Positions 60,143 through 64,000 of a stretch of 64,000 nucleotides of DNA are shown here, one piece after another (position 1 is the stretch's first letter; the number at the start of each line of letters is the position of its first letter). The position numbers and the translations under genes are program-made. The stretch lies in NCBI GenBank assembly GCA_036345935.2, contig JADWOT020000001.1, forward strand, positions 31,811,062 to 31,875,061, given 5' to 3'. A model generated the notes under the pieces. It saw only the letters and a list, made by a program, of their open reading frames with translations. It did not search any database and was not told where the DNA came from. Source of the stretch: Taenia hydatigena (Eukaryota > Platyhelminthes > Cestoda > Cyclophyllidea > Taeniidae).

Positions 60143-60255
60143 ATGGAAAAGGATTTGAAAAGGAGGGAGTGGGAGAGACGGCGTGGGGAGCATTTAGGAC
60201 AGAAAGCAGAGGCGGTTTTCGGCCTCATTCGGACTAATTACTATTATCATTGGAG
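60143..60255 (+). CDS. Candidate first or internal exon, basic helix-like peptide
   Basis: From ATG at 60143 to a donor GGAG|GTAACT, the frame reads MEKDLKRREWERRRGEHLG, then QKAEAVFGLIRTNYYYHWR: a charged, probably helical start followed by an aromatic end. It ends in phase 2, which does not match the acceptors available before the next exon. It may belong to another transcript or need an unseen exon. Confidence 0.35.
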
Positions 60256-60335
60256 GTAACTGGTGCACTGTGGCATGGCGCTCGTGTTGGCATGAGGATT
60301 GGGTGTGTCCTTGCTGATCTGTGCTTTGCTCTTAG

Positions 60336-61769
60336 AAGGAGAGCGAGGAAGCATTGTCATCTTAGAGAACTTTCTCAATGTTTCAGGTGCAATGCTTGCA
60401 GAATACCTGGAGGATGGGGAGATGGTGGGTGCTCCACGGCACATAGACGGTTGGTGAATGCGGTCGTGCCGACTCAATCTCCTCCGCTGTCCTGCTTTTT
60501 GCCAATGCCGCTGGTGCCATTGCTGTTGTTGCGTGTGCGTAAAAATCACCGGTGAGAACATTCGTTCCTTCATCCAACAATTCCTATCGCAACAACAGTT
60601 TCGTAAGTCATTTGCATTGACTGGCTGTTATTAATAGCGTCTCGCCCCTATGCGATACGTGGCGACACAAGAGCTTCAAGTTATTACAGATTCACTGCGG
60701 ATAATGTGTTTTGTGTAGGTGTACAAGTGAATCATCCGCATCAAGTTTCGTGCCTTTCTCGGATTTATATAAAGCCTCTATGCAGTTAACTTGCTCATTG
60801 AAATGCAAACACTGTCTTGGCTTATGCGGATAAACAAAACCGGACCAAGGGTGATGTGCTTGTAGCAGGTTATATCAATGTTTATTTAAAAGACGGGTTT
60901 TTTTTGCGAGAAAACACAGCTGGTAAGGTGTTGTTTTTGATGTTGTTAGGTTCCTTTTATCCTGGAAAGGTAGAAAGTGTTAAAGGAAAAGATGGAAATG
61001 TATTTTGCAGCCTCAAAGTACTAGCAGTAGTCAGTATTTGTGGTTGAACTAATCAGTGAAAAGGCTTAAACGCATTTAAGGGTGTAAATGTTAATCTTGC
61101 CGACTGTAATCAGGGAGAGAACGCTGGTTCCTCACTAATGCGAAAGCCTAAGTTGGCATTAGGAAAGGCGGACCGGAAATTACTTTTGGGAGACTGTCGC
61201 CTTCACTTTAAAAGTCGTTGGATGAGGAAGTGTGGCGATTAGGTGCTGTTCAGAGCGATTGAATCTGGACGATGCTTTGAGGCGTGCATACTTCATAGCC
61301 GTTGATGAAGACTGTTTTAGGGACTGGTCTGGTGCATTCGACAAAGTTGTGACTATGGCAGAAAAAGAAACAAATTATCTAGCAGAAATGTGAAAATGTG
61401 TCTGATTTGGCTCCACCCGAGTGTGTGACGAAGGTGGCGCTGACTACAACCAGTGCTTAAGTAGTGCTTTAGCCTCGATTTCCTAAATTGGGTTTCTTAT
61501 AGAAAAAAACGGGCAGAATTATGCGAGGGTGGTGGGATGGAAATGCCAGTCATGAAATAATATTTTTTGCTCGTTTATGCGGACTTACAAAAGGTAGTGG
61601 TGGGGACGTAGATTTGGTTGGAATGAGTCTCCCTTTTGGGTGCTGGGAAGATGTGGAAGAGGATGGGAAAGTAGTGATGTGTTTGAAGTGATGGAAATGG
61701 CGTCTTTTGCACTTGTAGGGAGCCAAGCAGCATGAATGTGTCACGGAGTGGCCTCGTGGACACATTGAG
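60336..61769 (+). CDS. Candidate multi-exon gene of unknown function with short introns
   Basis: Ten open stretches join in phase: 60336-60424, 60557-60602, 60638-60718, 60866-60922, 60950-61017, 61081-61213, 61254-61345, 61383-61433, 61503-61670 and 61719-61769. The introns are 132, 35, 147, 27 (doubtful), 63, 40, 37, 69 and 48 bp; all are GT..AG and most have T-rich ends. Peptide pieces include GSIVILENFLNVSGAM, YRFTADNVFC, GYINVYLKDGFF, LNLDDALRRAYFIAVDED and VDLVGMSLPFGCWED. The spliced frame is about 270 codons without a stop. No domain is recognised with confidence. It lies just downstream of the duplicated exons at 59024-59604 and is absent from duplication A's other copy. Weak donors (GTCGTT, GTTGTG) and the unresolved 5' and 3' ends limit certainty. 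Confidence 0.45.
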
Positions 61770-61803
61770 GTGAATGCTGGAACCAATTGTGGGCCCGTAC
61801 GGG

Positions 61804-61823
61804 CGGTGGTGGTGGTGGTGGTA
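61804..61823 (+). repeat. (GGT) run
   Basis: Short trinucleotide run directly after the last exon of the gene model. All three frames are open across it for 40 or more codons, so the reading frame cannot be decided here from sequence alone. Confidence 0.85.
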
Positions 61824-62217
61824 GTGCCGGGGATGGATCCTCTCTCAACAATCTATGGCTTCAATGGGCAGTCTTGAGGCGTTGTTTACTTACTCACACC
61901 CACCCACCTATCAATTCACCCGCCAGCCCATGCTCTGCCCGATGTCGTCAAGGGCATAGGATGTTTGGAAGAGGTGGTTGGAAGTACCCTCCCGTCTGTG
62001 CAGAAGACCACACGTGAATTTGTTCTTCCCCCCTTCCTTTTTTTTCCCTCTCCTGCCCTTTTGTCTTCCTCTCTCCTCTGCCGCCAACACTGCTGCTGCT
62101 GCTTTTCATGGTAATGCGAATACTTTAGTTATTATTATTGCTGCTACCATTGTTAATGCTAAACTATTGCTACTGTTGAAACCAGTAAATGCGCCTTCCT
62201 TCCTTCCGAATATGCAG

Positions 62218-62512
62218 GATGTGTTGGATATTTAGGAGTAGGTTAGGGACACTACGCCGCCTTTTAAAGGCAAACAAGAAATACGACTATTTAAAAGAAA
62301 TAAGACATGAAATTAGACTTTTTTTCCGACACAAATCCGATGTCTACCTACAGCCATGCAAGCTGGTTTGTAGGCACAAAAACCTCCTGGAACTCTTCAC
62401 TTTCCATTGGCTATTGACCGGCGAATCAGATGCGCTTAGCCGAGGAGAGATTTACGGTCGCCTTATGGGATACCTGGATCGGCATTTTGGGGTCTGCGTC
62501 AGATTATCTTAG
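62218..62512 (+). CDS. Candidate terminal exon, basic and aromatic-rich peptide
   Basis: A strong acceptor (TTCCTTCCTTCCGAATATGCAG, AG at 62216-62217) opens a frame of 97 codons ending TAG at 62510-62512. It contains LLKANKKYDYLKEIRHEIR, LFFRHKSDVYLQPCKLVC, LLELFTFHWLLTGESDALS and GEIYGRLMGYLDRHFGVC. The composition is typical of folded protein. It needs a preceding exon ending in phase 2, which the model to its left (phase 0) does not supply, so it may be a separate gene's last exon. Family not recognised. Confidence 0.4.
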
Positions 62513-62984
62513 TTCTAATCTCACAACAAATACATGACATCATTGTTGTAAGTCGACAGAGCAACCAGATTCATGGTAAATGAGGTTTGGGAACGATTTT
62601 GTATTAAGTACTAGGTTACCTTAAGTTGCAAGGGATCGTCCTGACCACTGCCTATTCAATATCGTAATAAAGGCTTCGTTTCATAAGCGCAAAGCACCTT
62701 GGTGACTGCACCAGCTTTGGAGGGCGATGAGTCCTCTATGCTCGTTTTTGTTTAGGACTAACCAGATCCACTAGAATCAATTCTGCAACGCTGCCCATGT
62801 ATCGTAACCGCTACTACTAATTAAGTTCGCAGACTCATTTGTGGTAGTATTGCCTGGCACTAAAGAAACAACTGCCAAGAGTTGGACAGACGCTCCTCCA
62901 TGTGAGCAGTTACTAGTTAGTTGACGTGTAGAATTTGACCATAATTATTGCTATTATAATGGGGCAAATTTATGGTTGTATTAA

Positions 62985-63146
62985 ATTGGGGAGGAGAAAG
63001 CGTCTGTCACGACTGGAATAAGCCCCTCAACGACCAACAGACCTGCCCAGACTTCTACTGCAGTAACCATGACTGGCAGTGACTCGACCTGCGCTGCTTT
63101 GGTCATTGTAACTCTACTAGCTTTCGTGGCTGCTACGCTTTCGTGA
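62985..63146 (+). CDS. Candidate C-terminal exon, second copy of Ser/Thr stalk plus tail
   Basis: Fifty-three codons plus TGA: SVTTGISPSTTNRPAQTS, then a hydrophobic end ALVIVTLLAFVAATLS. A TAA at 62982-62984 replaces a sense codon of the other copy (23844-24056), and the tail is four residues shorter. The conserved part is therefore from about 62991 on, consistent with an exon that starts near there or with early decay. Confidence 0.35.
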   Translation: MGEEKASVTTGISPSTTNRPAQTSTAVTMTGSDSTCAALVIVTLLAFVAATLS

Positions 63147-63613
63147 CTTTTCCCGTAGGTCCGTACAACCAATCACCAAGCGTCTCAGCTACTATGAATA
63201 GTGCAGATCCCTATTTGCGTTCATCAAAAAGGCTTTTTATTTTCTATTGCAGATTTCACTAAATACGGAAGATAGTTAGGTCGGCAGTCATCTATCCATG
63301 CAATGCCTTTACTTCCACTAAAGTGTGCAACTGCTGGAAACAAATGTTAAATGGCAATGGATTAGAGATGCTAGCATTTGCATTCGTCTACATCGACACT
63401 GAAGGGCGTTTACCCCTGTGAGGTAGGTAATCGAGAATCACTTAACTGCAACGGTACTTATCATGGTAAGGAATAAAAGACAACGCTGTAATGCATGACG
63501 AATCAGGCCAGCGAATGAAAACTTGCCTATCGTGGACAGTCGTCTCTGTGTGCAATATTGTTGCCTGTTTAAGGCAGGTGCATTAAAAGCTTAAATTGTT
63601 TCGACCATGCAAC

Positions 63614-63640
63614 GTGTGTGTGTGTGTGTGTGTGTGTGTA
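63614..63640 (+). repeat. (TG) dinucleotide run
   Basis: About 13 TG units inside inverted duplication C. The other copy has only a short CACACG-type stretch near 23090. Confidence 0.95.
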
Positions 63641-64000
63641 CACCAGGCATGTGGGCGGATGAGGGCAAAGAGGAGTAGGGGTCGGTAACTTGGCAAGCAC
63701 TTATTCCCTACGGGGCGTCTTCCTTCCGGCGGGAGAGGCGCGTTGTGTGGGTGGCGACTTAATGACCCTGAGACTAGCGAATGACGTTCACTCACACCTG
63801 GGCGCCATGGAATGACCTTGAGCCTAGCCAATGTCATTCTTTGATGGTCACTTGCCTCCAGAGAGGGTTGAGATGTTATTGAAAACGATCATAAAAATAT
63901 TAAAAATTTTTCACAGAACAAGAAATATCGAAGCAAGCTAAGCCACGGCGATTGGCCAGGCATCAAATCTGCATGAATGTTGAGAAGGAGTTGGACGAGG

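Larger units (their letters stand above)
62690..63922 (+). repeat. Inverted duplication C, right copy
   Basis: Reverse complement of 22742-24290. It contains the plus-strand Ser/Thr-rich exon (62985-63146) and a TG run. Confidence 0.85.

Noticed and set aside
61787..62017. Glycine-rich frame after the gene model
   Set aside because: All three frames are open across the GGT run and the frame has no ATG, so its openness is not informative.
1..64000. tRNA, rRNA, CRISPR or bacterial operon features
   Set aside because: No cloverleaf boxes, rRNA words, regular spacer arrays or ribosome-binding sites ahead of frames were seen. The sequence behaves as intron-containing nuclear DNA.
1..64000. Reverse transcriptase or transposase genes explaining the repeats
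   Set aside because: I looked for catalytic motifs such as Y-A/V-D-D and for long ORFs in all conserved modules and saw none; old fragments too decayed to recognise remain possible.

Overview
This window is eukaryotic nuclear DNA, most likely from an animal. It has no operons, no long open frames, pyrimidine-tract/AG splice acceptors, CAG|GTAAGT-type donors and very high repeat content. A run of phase-compatible introns of about 35-70 bp near the right end would suit a flatworm or another lineage with tiny introns. I saw no diagnostic gene, so the taxon is an inference only. No rRNA, tRNA, CRISPR, reverse transcriptase, transposase or LTR pair was recognised.

Most of the window is a mosaic of diverged segments present two to four times in both orientations. 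The main pairs are: 1-388 with 38952-39335 (inverted); 420-2090 plus 3490-4710 with 15303-18970 (direct, one copy lacking 1.4 kb); 2130-3260 with 29380-30180 (inverted); 1800-2470 with 40600-41160 (inverted); 6470-7260 with 28250-29120 (direct) and 47925-48700 (inverted); 7830-11530 with 55010-59605 (direct); 12510-13480 with 44555-45960 (direct); 22742-24290 with 62690-63922 (inverted); 24540-29120 with 50355-55810 (inverted); 35700-38350 with 41400-43170. The only N is at 49379. It sits between two almost identical 2,429-bp blocks (46950-49378 and 49380-51808), best explained as two overlapping contig ends that were never merged.

Several repeat families keep a reading frame between copies and look like exon-sized pieces of protein genes rather than ordinary non-coding repeats. 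They are: a module whose peptide core reads SQHNPHHSASF (about 14 copies, both strands); an acceptor-bounded piece with REIV..FRQL...EVV..YANFKHY (4 copies); a piece with LPLDMIHED (3); a piece with LLKF.LGEKWLPQ (3); a Ser/Thr-rich plus hydrophobic C-terminal exon (2); and a 62-nt exon identical in its two copies while the flanking intron has diverged.

Two loci look most gene-like. At 21840-22372 a two-exon RRM (RNA recognition motif) fragment, resembling the last RRM of RBM19/Mrd1, is interrupted by a TGA. At 59.0-62.5 kb on the plus strand, in unduplicated DNA just past the end of the 7.8-11.5 kb duplication, short open exons join in phase across introns of 35-147 bp. They give a candidate gene of unknown function. 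Large parts of 18.97-21.1, 32.25-33.1, 34.2-35.7, 39.4-40.6 and 46.2-46.9 kb hold nothing I can assign.
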